Shown in pieces: positions 43,963-52,616 of a stretch of DNA of 64,000 nt. The stretch is from Roseomonas gilardii (GTDB lineage Bacteria > Pseudomonadota > Alphaproteobacteria > Acetobacterales > Acetobacteraceae), in the NCBI RefSeq assembly GCF_001941945.1, contig NZ_CP015583.1, forward strand, positions 4,054,501-4,118,500, read 5' to 3'. Both the position numbers and the translations under genes were made by a program. Under the pieces are notes generated by a model that did no database searches, was not told the origin of the DNA, and saw only the letters and a program-made list of their open reading frames with translations. The first letter of the stretch is position 1; every line of letters starts with the position of its first letter.

Positions 43963-45315
43963 TCAGAAGGCGATGCGGGTACCCAGGATGAAGACCTTCG
44001 AGGTCACCTTGTTGTTGGCGGCCCCCGGCGAACCGGCGATGAAGTTGTAGCCGGCTTCCTTGCGGTAGATGTCCGAGTAGTCGGTCACGATGGTCAGGCC
44101 AGGGGCCACGACATAGGTCGCGCCGACCGACCAGACCAGCTCGCGCCGGCCAGCCCCGACGGCCTGGGCACCGGCGGTCTGCAGGTCGTAGTAGTTCGCG
44201 CCGACCGTGACCGGGCCCCAGGTGTAGGATGCACCGGCGAAGACCTGGCCCATGTTGCGCGTATCGACCGCACCGCGGACCAGCGGCGCATAGGTGGCGT
44301 TCGCCTGGCCCCAGTAGTACTCGCCGCCGAGCGTGAAGCCGTAGGCGGTCGCCTGCAGGCCGCCATAGCCCATCCACATCGGCTTGGACGAGACGGCGTT
44401 GCTCACGACACCGGCGTTGATGACCTGCTGGCCCTTCGTCGCGTCCGCGGTCATGCCGCCGATGGCGGCCTGGAGGCCGACGCCGCCGAAGGAACCGCGC
44501 CAGCGGGCGATGCCGAACACCTCGTTGCGACGCTTCGGCGAGCCGCCGGAGAAGGCGTTCGCGCGGTCGCAGTCGCCGGTCACGGTGGACAGGACGCAGC
44601 CCGTGTCCTCGCCCTCGCCCTGGTTGAAGGCGAAGGAGGCGCCGACGTCGAAGCCGTAGAACTGCGGCGACAGGTAGATGATCTTGGTGTTGTCGCCCGG
44701 GTCGGAGGTGAACATCGTCGCGGCGCGGTGCGTCGCGGTCACGCTGTCGAACCAGTCACCGTCGGCGCCGCCCGAACCGAAGTTGGCGACGTGACCGACG
44801 CTCATCAGGTTCCAGGCGGTGTCTTCGTCACCGAAGCGGACCTGGCCGAAGTCGCCGGCCACGTACATCCACATCTCATCGGTGTCGACCATCGTCTTCG
44901 AGTTGCTCACACGCGCACCGGAGTAGGGCGTGTAGCGGCCGTCGTTGTTGTCGACCTGCAGCTCGATCGCGACGCCGTAACGCAGGCCGTTGGTGGCCTT
45001 GCCGTTGGCGACGATGTGGATCTCGGCATCAGAAGAGAAGTCGGACTTGCCGATACGCGCGGAGGTGGCCCCCGTCGTGGCGGAACCGGCCGTCGGGACG
45101 CCAGCGCCGCTGTCCTTGTTGGCGCTGTTCTGACCCTGCTCGGTGAAGTTGTAGTTGAAGCGGAAATAACCGCCGACGCGCACTTCAAGGGCGCGGTGGG
45201 ACACCATCGGCGGGCCGGGCGGCAGGAACGGGTCGGCACCCTGCGCCAGAGCGCCCTGCGGGGCGAACAGAGCAGCGGCGGCAACGGCCGTGCTCCCCAG
45301 AAGAAGCTTACGCAT
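43963..45315 (-). CDS. outer-membrane porin
   Basis: A 450-residue beta-barrel protein. MRKLLLGSTAVAAAALFAPQGALAQ is the signal peptide. The body alternates aromatic and small residues, with repeated strand patterns such as LEVRVGGYFRFNYNF, LRYGVAIELQVDNND and DEMWMYVAGDFGQVRFGDED, and ends in the C-terminal Phe (ILGTRIAF) needed for outer-membrane insertion. GAGGAGGGATTTG precedes the ATG at 45315. It has strong ribosome and terminator signals and a codon choice with few rare codons, suggesting high expression. It would allow general diffusion of small solutes; specificity is unknown. Confidence 0.92.
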   Translation of the reverse strand: MRKLLLGSTAVAAAALFAPQGALAQGADPFLPPGPPMVSHRALEVRVGGYFRFNYNFTEQGQNSANKDSGAGVPTAGSATTGATSARIGKSDFSSDAEIHIVANGKATNGLRYGVAIELQVDNNDGRYTPYSGARVSNSKTMVDTDEMWMYVAGDFGQVRFGDEDTAWNLMSVGHVANFGSGGADGDWFDSVTATHRAATMFTSDPGDNTKIIYLSPQFYGFDVGASFAFNQGEGEDTGCVLSTVTGDCDRANAFSGGSPKRRNEVFGIARWRGSFGGVGLQAAIGGMTADATKGQQVINAGVVSNAVSSKPMWMGYGGLQATAYGFTLGGEYYWGQANATYAPLVRGAVDTRNMGQVFAGASYTWGPVTVGANYYDLQTAGAQAVGAGRRELVWSVGATYVVAPGLTIVTDYSDIYRKEAGYNFIAGSPGAANNKVTSKVFILGTRIAF

Positions 45316-45451
45316 CAAATCCCTCCTCACGCGCATGGGCCGTACTGCCCAGCGATCCCTTCAGCCCGCCTGCCCCCCTGACAGGGAGCTCCTCGTTCGG
45401 CGCACCACAGCGATGCACCCGGCGTGGAGCCAGGCCCGGGCGGACTATGGT

Positions 45452-46156
45452 TCAGGCCATTCGGAAGGGGCAATGGCCCGGATCACGGGGGCGCGACTTC
45501 TGCGAAACACTGTGACTGGCGGGCAACAGCCCCTCCAGGGCCGCGATGCCACAGGCCCAGGCGGGAAGGCGCCGGGCGCTGCGGGAATCCACGCCACCCA
45601 GCGCAACGGCGCCGCTGGCGGCACGCCGGGCCAGCGCCGCCCAGCGCAACGGCCCCAGCGCCGGGGCGCCCGGATGGCTGGCCGTGGGGAAGGCAGGGGA
45701 GAGCAACACGCCGTCCGCCCCGAGTCGCCGGGCGCGGGCCAGGCCGGAGCGCCCATGCGCCGCCCGGCTCAGCCGCCACCGGCGCGGGTCCCGCCGCCGT
45801 GCCAGGAGATAGGGCAACAGCCCCGTGGCGGGCCGGCGGTCCGGCAGGTGCAGCCCCGCCCGCAGCCGCAGTGCCGCGCGCCCGTCCCCCGCCAGCATCA
45901 GCACCAGCCCCCGCGCGCGGCAGAGCCTCGCCAGGGCGGGCAGCAGCTCTGGTGCCACGTCGCGCGCCAGCACCGCCGTGCCGCGCGGCAGGCCGCAGGC
46001 GGCCTCGCGCGGGTCAGGCAGGCGCCGGGCATCGGAAACCAGCCAGAGCCGGGGCAGGCCGTCCCGCCCCGGGGGCGGCCGGAACCGGCGCGCCGCGATG
46101 ACGGTCTCCTCCGCGGCTATCTTCTTCGGGCGCGGGCGTTTATCCCTCCCCTCCAT
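45452..46156 (-). CDS. thiamine phosphate synthase/TenI-family protein
   Basis: A 234-residue TIM-barrel protein of the ThiE/TenI type. LPRLWLVSDARRLPDP opens the barrel. LRAGLHLPDRR, SRAAHGRSGLARARRLGADGVLLSPAFPTASHPGAPALGPLRW and VALGGV are the conserved phosphate- and substrate-site blocks. The N-terminal 25 residues are basic and not conserved. The ATG at 46156 is preceded by AGGAGG eight bases upstream. This start codon overlaps the start codon of the divergent yggS-like gene. ThiE activity is uncertain: TenI-like members lack it. Confidence 0.75.
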   Translation of the reverse strand: MEGRDKRPRPKKIAAEETVIAARRFRPPPGRDGLPRLWLVSDARRLPDPREAACGLPRGTAVLARDVAPELLPALARLCRARGLVLMLAGDGRAALRLRAGLHLPDRRPATGLLPYLLARRRDPRRWRLSRAAHGRSGLARARRLGADGVLLSPAFPTASHPGAPALGPLRWAALARRAASGAVALGGVDSRSARRLPAWACGIAALEGLLPASHSVSQKSRPRDPGHCPFRMA

Positions 46157-46856
46157 GAGCGACGCCTCCTCCCTCGCTGATGCCTCCATCCCGGCCGCCC
46201 TGGCCCGGGTGAGGGCCGAGATCGCCGAAGCCTGCGCCCGGGCCGGCCGCTCCCCCGACTCGGTGCAACTGGTCGCGGTCTCCAAGACACATCCGGCGGA
46301 AAGCGTGGTCCAGGCCCTGGCGGCCGGCCAGACCGTCTTCGGCGAGAACCGGGTGCAGGAGGCCCAGGGCAAGTTCCCGGCCCTGCGCCCGGCCCATCCG
46401 GAACTCCGCCTGCACATCATCGGCGGGCTGCAGACCAACAAGGCCCGCGACGCGGTGCGGGTGGCGGATGTGATCGAAAGCCTGGACCGGCCCAAGCTCG
46501 CCGAGGCCCTGGCTGCCGCCATGGCGAAGGAAGGCCGCCAGCCGGAGCTGCTGGTACAGGTGAACACCGGGGAGGAGCCGCAGAAATCCGGCATCGCCCG
46601 CGCGGAGGCCGGGGATTTCCTGCGCGCCTGCCGGGACGAATACGGCCTCGTCATCTCCGGCCTGATGTGCATCCCCCCGGCCGGGGAGGATCCCGTGCCG
46701 CATTTCGCCTTCCTGGCCGATCTGGCGGCCCGCCACGGGCTGACGCGGCTTTCCATGGGCATGAGCGGCGATTTCCCGCTGGCCATCGCCCAGGGCGCCA
46801 CCCATGTCCGGGTCGGGACCGCCATCTTCGGCCACCGGCCCTACCCCGCCGCCTGA
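46155..46856 (+). CDS. yggS: YggS-family PLP homeostasis protein
   Basis: A 233-residue fold-type III PLP protein. Cofactor Lys44 lies in VQLVAVSKTHPAE. GENRVQEAQGKF, LHIIGGLQTNKA, LLVQVNTGEEPQKSG, GLMCIPP and LSMGMSGDFPLAIAQGATHVRVGTAIFG are all hallmark blocks. These proteins buffer pyridoxal phosphate and have no known catalytic reaction. No Shine-Dalgarno is visible before the ATG at 46155, and its start overlaps that of the divergent ThiE-like gene. A start 19 codons earlier is open but lacks support. Confidence 0.93.
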   Translation: MSDASSLADASIPAALARVRAEIAEACARAGRSPDSVQLVAVSKTHPAESVVQALAAGQTVFGENRVQEAQGKFPALRPAHPELRLHIIGGLQTNKARDAVRVADVIESLDRPKLAEALAAAMAKEGRQPELLVQVNTGEEPQKSGIARAEAGDFLRACRDEYGLVISGLMCIPPAGEDPVPHFAFLADLAARHGLTRLSMGMSGDFPLAIAQGATHVRVGTAIFGHRPYPAA

Positions 46857-46908
46857 TACAGGGCCGGCGCGCGTCCTTCCCCATCCCTTTCCCCATCCCC
46901 TGGGGCAC

Positions 46909-46939
46909 GCGAATGGCGAGGGCGTTCCATCGCATTCGC
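46909..46939. promoter_or_regulatory. inverted repeat GCGAATG...CATTCGC upstream of secB
   Basis: Seven-base arms separated by 17 nt, 66 bp before the secB start. It could be a regulatory dyad or a terminator for yggS; no U-tract follows. Confidence 0.35.
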
Positions 46940-47004
46940 CTTCCGATGGCGGGGCGCCCATGCTACCCGCCGCTTCACATCTCTCAGCCGATTGCAGGTT
47001 TGCC

Positions 47005-47496
47005 ATGTCCGATCCGATCCAGCCCGCCATTCCCGGCGACGCCAACGCGCCGCCGGCTCCCCTGGTCGTCAACCTGCAATACGTGAAGGACCTGTCCTTC
47101 GAGGTGCCGGGGGCGCCGGAGGTCTTCACCCAGCTGCGCGAGCAGCCGCGCATCGATATCGGCCTGGACGTGCAGGCGCGGCCGCTGCAGCAGGACGGCA
47201 ACACCTTCGAGGTCTCGCTGCAGATCCGCTGCGACGCCAAGTCGGGCGAAACCACGGCCTTCATCGCCGAGCTGGTCTATTGCGGCATCTTCACCGTCAA
47301 CGTGCCGCAGGAAAGCCTGGAGCCGGTGCTGCTGGTGGAATGCCCGCGCCTGCTCTTTCCCTTCGCCCGCAACGTCCTGGCCGATGCGACGCGCGAGGGC
47401 GGGTTCATGCCCGTGCTTCTGACGCCGATCGACTTCGTGGCGCTGTGGCAGTCGCGCCGCGCCCAGGCCGGCCAGCCGCCCGTCGGCAACGCCTGA
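47005..47496 (+). CDS. secB: protein-export chaperone SecB
   Basis: A 163-residue homotetrameric secretion chaperone. The SecB core is visible as VNLQYVKDLSFEVPGAPEVF, an alternating beta-strand region with FEVSLQIRC, and LLVECPRLLFPFARNVLADATREGGFMPVLLTPIDFVALW. The ATG at 47005 was chosen because family N-termini begin just before this. It holds preproteins unfolded for SecA. It is convergent with a universal stress protein gene. Confidence 0.97.
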   Translation: MSDPIQPAIPGDANAPPAPLVVNLQYVKDLSFEVPGAPEVFTQLREQPRIDIGLDVQARPLQQDGNTFEVSLQIRCDAKSGETTAFIAELVYCGIFTVNVPQESLEPVLLVECPRLLFPFARNVLADATREGGFMPVLLTPIDFVALWQSRRAQAGQPPVGNA

Positions 47497-47511
47497 GCCC
47501 CGGCGGGCCGT

Positions 47512-47533
47512 CGGGGAGGGCCAGCCCTCCCCG
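47512..47533. terminator. hairpin between secB and uspA-like genes
   Basis: A 10-bp perfect stem (CGGGGAGGGC/GCCCTCCCCG) with a 2-nt loop in a convergent spacer; it likely separates the two transcripts. Confidence 0.6.
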
Positions 47534-47550
47534 TCGCGCCCCCCCCCCGG

Positions 47551-48018
47551 TCACGTCACCCGATCAAGCTCCTCGTAGCTCATGCCGCCCGGCACGATGG
47601 TGACGGGGCAGCGCAGCCGGTGGGAATGGCGGCTGGTCATCGCCGTGACCAGCGGCCCGGGATTGCCGCCGGAGGCCGAAGCGGCCAGCACCAGGATCGA
47701 GATGCGCGGGTCGCTCTCGATGAGGCCCAGCACCTCCTCGATCAGGTCGCCCTCCCGGATGATGATCAGCGGCAGCCCGTCGGTGATCTCCTGCACCTCG
47801 GCGGCCAGGGCGGACAGCATCTGCTCCGCCTCCTCCCGCCGCTCCTGCTGCAGCAACTGGCCGACGCCGGCCCATTCCTGCAGGCCCACGGGCTCCGTCA
47901 CCCGCAGCAGGGCCACCCGCCCGCCGGATTTCTTCACCCGCAGGCAGGCATAGCGCATCGCCAGCACCCGTTCCGGGCTGTCATCCACGACGACGAGAAA
48001 GACGCGGTCGCTCGGCAA
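47551..48018 (-). CDS. universal stress protein (UspA family)
   Basis: A 155-residue single Usp domain: FLVVVDDSPERVLAMRYAC at the N-terminus and LVLAASASGGNPGPLVTAMTSRHSHRLRCPVTIVP at the C-terminus, where the Gly-rich loop binds ATP in many members. The loop here is AlaSer-rich rather than the commoner GSRG. The role is general stress survival; no operon partner is seen. Confidence 0.9.
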   Translation of the reverse strand: MPSDRVFLVVVDDSPERVLAMRYACLRVKKSGGRVALLRVTEPVGLQEWAGVGQLLQQERREEAEQMLSALAAEVQEITDGLPLIIIREGDLIEEVLGLIESDPRISILVLAASASGGNPGPLVTAMTSRHSHRLRCPVTIVPGGMSYEELDRVT

Positions 48019-48237
48019 GCCAGTTCTCCCGGAATCCGCATCGCGGCGATCCGCGCGGCGGTGTGGTCAGCGATCCCCGGACAGGGGGCAAGGCCGGGCC
48101 CCATCCCCCGCAGCCTGCCATCACGGCCTTCCGGAAGGCCAGGATTATAGGGAAGGCCGCGACGCACGCCATGCCCGCGCCCGCCTCCCCGGAATGCAGG
48201 CATCCCGGTCACTTCCCCTGGGTCAGTTCTCCTGGGG

Positions 48238-49551
48238 TCACTTCCCGATGCAGAAGCTGCCGAAGACGACATCCAGCACCTGCTCGACGCCCACCCGGCC
48301 CGTGAGGCGCCCCAGGGCCAGCGACGCGGCGCGCAGCCCCTCGGAGGCCAGTTCCGGCACGGGCGCGGCCTCCGCCTCGGCCAGATGCCGCGCCACCTCC
48401 TCCAGCGCGGCGCGGTGGCGCGGGCGGGTCAGCAGCGCGGCGCCGCCGGCCCGCCGCTCCGCCTCCTCCTCCAGCCGCGCCCGCAACGCCGCCAGCCCCG
48501 CCCCGGTCCGGGCCGAGACCCGCAGCGGCGCCAGCCCCGCGTAATCCGCCGCCGGCTCCGCGAGGTCGCAGCGGTTGGCCACCACCACGCAGTCCCGCCG
48601 CGCCAGCAGGGCCAGCGTCTCGGCATCCGGCGCGGTGTCAGCCGCGAAGACGGCCAGCACGATATCGGCCTCCTCCCCCCGCCGGTGCGCACGGCGGATG
48701 CCCTCGGCCTCGATCTCGTCGGCTCCCTCGCGCAGCCCGGCCGTGTCCGCCAGCGTCGCCGGCACCCCCGCCAGGTCGAAGCGCGCCTCCACCACATCCC
48801 GCGTGGTGCCCGCCCGGGCCGAGACGATGGCCGCTTCCCGCCCCGTCAGCGCGTTCAGCAGCGAGGACTTGCCCACGTTCGGCGCACCCAGGATCGCCAC
48901 GTCCAGCCCCTCGCGCAGACGCTCGCCACGCCCGCCATCCGCCAGCGCCGCGGCGATCTCCGCCCGCAACGCCCCGGCCCCCGCCCGCACCACCTCGTCC
49001 AGGTCGGAGGGCAGCCCTTCCTCGGCGAATTCCAGCGCCGCCTCCTGCTGCGCCAGCAGCCGCGTCAGCCGCTCCGCCCAGCCCCGCGCCTCCCGCGACA
49101 GGGCGCCCTCCGTCTGGCGCAGCGCCTGGCGCCGCTGCGCCTCGGTCTCCGCCTCGATCAGGTCGGCGATGCCCTCGGCCTCGGTCAGGTCCAGCTTCCC
49201 GTGCAGGAAGGCCCGCCGGGTGAACTCCCCGGGCTCCGCCACCCGCGCCCCGGCCGCCACCAGCGCCTCCGACACCGCCGCCACCACGGCCCGCCCGCCA
49301 TGCAGGTGCAGCTCCGCCGCATCCTCGCCCGTGTAGGAGCGCGGACCCGGGAACCACAGCACCAGCGCCCGGTCCAGCGCCGCCCCCGCCGCGTCCCGCA
49401 GCGTCCGCAGCGTGGCCATCCGCGCCGCCGGCCGCCGCCCGGCCAGCCGGTCCAGCACCGCCCCGCAGCCCGGCCCCGACAGCCGCAGCACCGCCACCGC
49501 CGAGCGCCCGGCCCCCGTCGCCAGCGCAAAGATCGTGTCCGCCGTGCTCAT
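48238..49551 (-). CDS. mnmE: tRNA modification GTPase MnmE
   Basis: A 437-residue protein with three parts: an N-terminal formyl-THF-binding domain (TIFALATGAGRSAVAVLRLSG, RAFLHGKLDLTEAEGIADLI), a helical domain holding an embedded G domain, and the C-terminal CIGK with Cys434. The P-loop is GAPNVGKSS (222-230) and G3 is DTAG (269-272), but the G4 motif reads NRCD rather than NKxD. It works with MnmG to install cmnm5U at wobble uridine. The ATG at 49551 begins 24 bp from palindromic element A. The usual neighbour mnmG is 13 kb away and divergent. Confidence 0.97.
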   Translation of the reverse strand: MSTADTIFALATGAGRSAVAVLRLSGPGCGAVLDRLAGRRPAARMATLRTLRDAAGAALDRALVLWFPGPRSYTGEDAAELHLHGGRAVVAAVSEALVAAGARVAEPGEFTRRAFLHGKLDLTEAEGIADLIEAETEAQRRQALRQTEGALSREARGWAERLTRLLAQQEAALEFAEEGLPSDLDEVVRAGAGALRAEIAAALADGGRGERLREGLDVAILGAPNVGKSSLLNALTGREAAIVSARAGTTRDVVEARFDLAGVPATLADTAGLREGADEIEAEGIRRAHRRGEEADIVLAVFAADTAPDAETLALLARRDCVVVANRCDLAEPAADYAGLAPLRVSARTGAGLAALRARLEEEAERRAGGAALLTRPRHRAALEEVARHLAEAEAAPVPELASEGLRAASLALGRLTGRVGVEQVLDVVFGSFCIGK

Positions 49552-49574
49552 GACTTCCCCAGGGGTTGCTCGTC

Positions 49575-49808
49575 GAGGATCTGGCCTGGGAACCGGGAGG
49601 CTCTGCCTCCCGGACCCTCCGCTCAGGGGGATAGTATCCCCCCGAGACCCCGCCATGAGCGCTCCGCGAGGAGGGGGATCGGGACACCGGTCGCCAGATG
49701 GCGCAACGGCGGTCGAAGCCCCCTCCTCGCGGAGCGCTCACAGGGTTCCCAGGGACTAACGTCCCTGGGCGGGGTGTCCAGAGGGGCAGAGCCCCTCTGG
49801 CCCCGGCC
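49575..49808. repeat. palindromic element A, copy 1
   Basis: A non-coding 234-bp element filling most of the mnmE/DUF255 divergent spacer. In order: hairpin CCGGGAGGC/GCCTCCCGG; hairpin 49622-49646 with a variable stem; a perfect 22-bp stem with arms 49656-49677 and 49719-49740 around a 41-nt loop; hairpin CCCAGGGAC/GTCCCTGGG (49748-49769); and hairpin CCAGAGGGGC/GCCCCTCTGG. The same element recurs at 58344-58576. Confidence 0.85.
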
Positions 49809-49845
49809 CGAAACCTCGGCGAACCCCCTGGTGGGGAGGGTGGGG

Positions 49846-49858
49846 GCACCTTAGGTGC
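49846..49858 (+). promoter_or_regulatory. GCACCT-T-AGGTGC palindrome over the DUF255 ribosome site
   Basis: A 13-bp palindrome ends six bases before the ATG at 49865 and contains the only plausible Shine-Dalgarno (AGG). As RNA it could partly hide the ribosome site. Effect unproven. Confidence 0.35.
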
Positions 49859-49864
49859 GCTGGC

Positions 49865-51889
49865 ATGGGCCAGACCTATCCGAGCGAGAACCTGCTGAGC
49901 CACGAGGCCAGCCCCTATCTGCTCCAGCATGCGGGGAACCCCGTGCACTGGCGGCCCTGGGGGGCGGCGGCGCTGGCGGAGGCACGGGCGACAGGGCGGC
50001 CGATCCTGCTCTCGGTGGGCTATGCCGCCTGCCACTGGTGCCACGTGATGGCCCATGAATCCTTCGAGGACCCCGAGACGGCGGCGCTGATGAACCAGCT
50101 CTTCGTCAACGTGAAGGTGGACCGGGAGGAACGGCCCGACATCGACGCCGCCTACATGAACGCGCTTCACCTGCTGGGGGAGCAGGGCGGCTGGCCGCTG
50201 ACCATGTTCCTAACGCCGGCGGGCGAGCCCTTCTGGGGCGGCACCTATTTCCCGCCCGAGCCGCGTTGGGGCCGCCCCTCCTTCCGTCAGGTGCTGCGCG
50301 GCGTGGCCGCCACCTATGCGCGGGAGCCGGAGAAGATCGCCCAGAACACCACCGCGCTGAGCCAGGGGCTGGCGCAGCTCGCCGCCAGCCATCCCGGCGC
50401 CCTGCCAGACCGGGATCTGCTCGGGCGCGTGACCGAGGCGCTGATGGGCATCCAGGACCCGGTGCAGGGAGGGCTGCGCGGGGCGCCGAAATTCCCCAAC
50501 GCGCCGATCTTCCGCTTCCTGCTGCAGATGACGCAGCGGCTGGAGCGCCCGGACTGCGCCGGGGCCGTGCATCTCCTGCTGCGGCGGATGAGCCAGGGCG
50601 GGATCTGGGATCATCTCGGCGGCGGCTATGCCCGCTATGCCGTCGATGGCGTCTGGCTCGTGCCGCATTTCGAAAAGATGCTCTACGACAACGCCCAGCT
50701 CCTGGAACTCCTGGCGCTGGCCTATGCGCAGCAGCCGGACGCCCTCTACGCCATCCGCGCGGAGGAGCTGGTCGGCTGGCTGGAGCGCGAGATGGTGGCC
50801 CCCAACGGCGCCTATACCGCCGCGCTGGACGCTGACAGCGAGGGCGAGGAAGGCCGCTTCTATGTCTGGGCCGCCGCCGAGGTGAACGCCGTGCTGGGCG
50901 AGGAGGCCGCGCTGTTCCGCGAGGTCTATGACGTCGGCAGCGAGGGCAACTGGGAGGGCAAGGTGGTGCTGAACCGCTCCGCCCATCCCGACCCCTTGCC
51001 CGAGGACCAGGAGGAAGCCCTGGCCGAGGCCCGCGCCCGGCTGCTGGAGGCCCGCGCGGCGCGGGTGCGCCCGGGGCGGGACGACAAGGTGCTGGCCGAC
51101 TGGAACGGGCTGATGGTCTCCGGCCTGGTGCGCGCCGCCCTGGTCTTCGACAGGCCAGACTGGCTGGACCTCGCCCGCCGGGTCTTCGAAGCGGTGGCGC
51201 GGGACCTCGCGGCACCGGATGGGCGGCTGCTCCATTCCTGGAAGGACGGCCAGGCCGGCGCCACCGGGCTGCTGGAGGACCATGCCGCCATGGCCCGCGC
51301 CGCGCTGGCGCTGCACGAGGCGACGGGCGAGACCGGCTTCCTCGACCGCGCCGCCGGCTGGGCCGAGGCGGCCGAGCGTCACTTCGCCGCGCCGGACGGG
51401 GCCTATTTCAGCAGTGCCGGGGATGCCACCGATGTCCCCTACCGGACCCGCAGCGCGGGCGACGGACCTAGCCCGAACGGCAACGGCATGCTGGCCGAGG
51501 TCCAGGCCCGGCTCTTCCACCTGACCGGGGAGGACCGCTGGGCCCGGCGGGCGGAGGCCACCGCCTCGGCCTTCACCGGGCTAGAAGGCGGCGTGACCGC
51601 CATGCCGACCCTGCTGGGCGCGGCGGACCTGCTGGTCTCCGGCCGCAGCGTGGTCGTGGCGGGGCCGCCGGGCGCAGTGCAGCCCCTGCTGCGCGCCGCG
51701 CTGCGGGCGCCGGACCCGGCCACGGTGGTGCTGCGCGCCCCGGAACCGGAAGCCCTGCCGCCCGGCCACCCCGCCGCCGGCAAGGGCATGGTGGAGGGCG
51801 AGGCCGCCGCCTATCTCTGCGCCGCCGGGCGCTGCGGCCTGCCGGTGACGGAGGTGGCGGCGCTGGTCGCGCGGCTGCACCAGGCCTGA
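49865..51889 (+). CDS. DUF255 thioredoxin-fold/six-hairpin glycosidase-like protein
   Basis: A 674-residue member of the YyaL/SPATA20 group. The N-terminal thioredoxin-like domain shows NLLSHEASPYLLQHAGNPVHWRPWG and SVGYAACHWCHVMAHESFED, with a CHWC redox-like motif. FVNVKVDREERPDID and GGWPLTMFLTPAGEPFWGGTYFPPE are also conserved. The remaining two thirds form an alpha/alpha toroid (GGYARYAVDGVWLVPHFEKMLYDNAQLL, DADSEGEEGRFYVW). The biochemical function of the family is unknown. Its promoter must lie in or beyond element A. Confidence 0.92.
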   Translation: MGQTYPSENLLSHEASPYLLQHAGNPVHWRPWGAAALAEARATGRPILLSVGYAACHWCHVMAHESFEDPETAALMNQLFVNVKVDREERPDIDAAYMNALHLLGEQGGWPLTMFLTPAGEPFWGGTYFPPEPRWGRPSFRQVLRGVAATYAREPEKIAQNTTALSQGLAQLAASHPGALPDRDLLGRVTEALMGIQDPVQGGLRGAPKFPNAPIFRFLLQMTQRLERPDCAGAVHLLLRRMSQGGIWDHLGGGYARYAVDGVWLVPHFEKMLYDNAQLLELLALAYAQQPDALYAIRAEELVGWLEREMVAPNGAYTAALDADSEGEEGRFYVWAAAEVNAVLGEEAALFREVYDVGSEGNWEGKVVLNRSAHPDPLPEDQEEALAEARARLLEARAARVRPGRDDKVLADWNGLMVSGLVRAALVFDRPDWLDLARRVFEAVARDLAAPDGRLLHSWKDGQAGATGLLEDHAAMARAALALHEATGETGFLDRAAGWAEAAERHFAAPDGAYFSSAGDATDVPYRTRSAGDGPSPNGNGMLAEVQARLFHLTGEDRWARRAEATASAFTGLEGGVTAMPTLLGAADLLVSGRSVVVAGPPGAVQPLLRAALRAPDPATVVLRAPEPEALPPGHPAAGKGMVEGEAAAYLCAAGRCGLPVTEVAALVARLHQA

Positions 51890-52151
51890 TCCCCTGCCCG
51901 CCGCGCCGGGCCGGGACGGCCCCCGCACCGTCATGCCACCCCTGGGCCGGCCTCGGCCCACCGGCAGGAAGGGCACCCGGCCGGCGCGCCAGGGCCGGGC
52001 CTGCCTCGCGGCGACGGACCCGGCAGCGGCCATCCCTGCCCGGGCCACGCGAACGAACCGGCCCGATTCCACCCGCGCGCGGCCCCGCTCCACGGCCATC
52101 CCGGCCAGGGAGCTTGACGATCGCGGGCAGGAGAGGGCCAATCCGCCCGAC

Positions 52152-52616
52152 ATGCCGCAACTCACGCTTCACTCGCCCCTCGGCGAGCTCACCGTGTCGG
52201 AAGAGGACGGCCAGATCGTCGCCCTCGATTGGGGGCGCGGCAGGGACCAGGCCGTGACACCCGTGCTGGCCGAGGCGCGGGAACAGCTCCATGACTGGTT
52301 CGACGGCAAGCGGAGCGATTTCCGCCTGCCGCTCTCCCCCTATGGCACGGATTTCCAGAAACGCGTCTGGCAGGCCATGCGGGAGATCCCGCCCGGCCGC
52401 ACCGCCACCTATGGCGAGATCGCCAAGGCCCTCGGCTCCTCCGCCCGGGCGGTGGGCATGGCCTGCGGCGCCAATCCGATTCCGATCATCATCCCCTGCC
52501 ACCGTGTGGTCGCCGCCAGCGGCCGGCTCGGCGGCTATTCCGGCGAGGGCGGCGCGGAGACCAAGCGCTACCTCCTCCGTCTCGAAGCCGCCTTCGTTCA
52601 GGAACTCCTCCCATGA
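52152..52616 (+). CDS. ogt: methylated-DNA-protein-cysteine methyltransferase (Ogt)
   Basis: A 154-residue alkyltransferase. PYGTDFQKRVWQAMREIPPGRTATYGEIAKALG is the DNA-binding helix region and IPCHRVV holds acceptor Cys116, followed by GRLGGYSGE. It moves a methyl group from O6-methylguanine to itself in a suicide reaction. The N-terminal domain is shorter than Ada and typical of Ogt. It overlaps the next gene by ATGA. The 262-bp spacer before it (51890-52151) has no visible feature. Confidence 0.94.
   Translation: MPQLTLHSPLGELTVSEEDGQIVALDWGRGRDQAVTPVLAEAREQLHDWFDGKRSDFRLPLSPYGTDFQKRVWQAMREIPPGRTATYGEIAKALGSSARAVGMACGANPIPIIIPCHRVVAASGRLGGYSGEGGAETKRYLLRLEAAFVQELLP

Noticed and set aside
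48206-48247. Direct repeat GGTCACTTCCC near the mnmE stop
   Set aside because: Only two short copies, one overlapping the coding end; no function suggested.
48385-49854. A 489-codon open frame antisense to mnmE running through element A
   Set aside because: Arg/Gln/Pro-rich without a domain; explained by mnmE and the palindromes.
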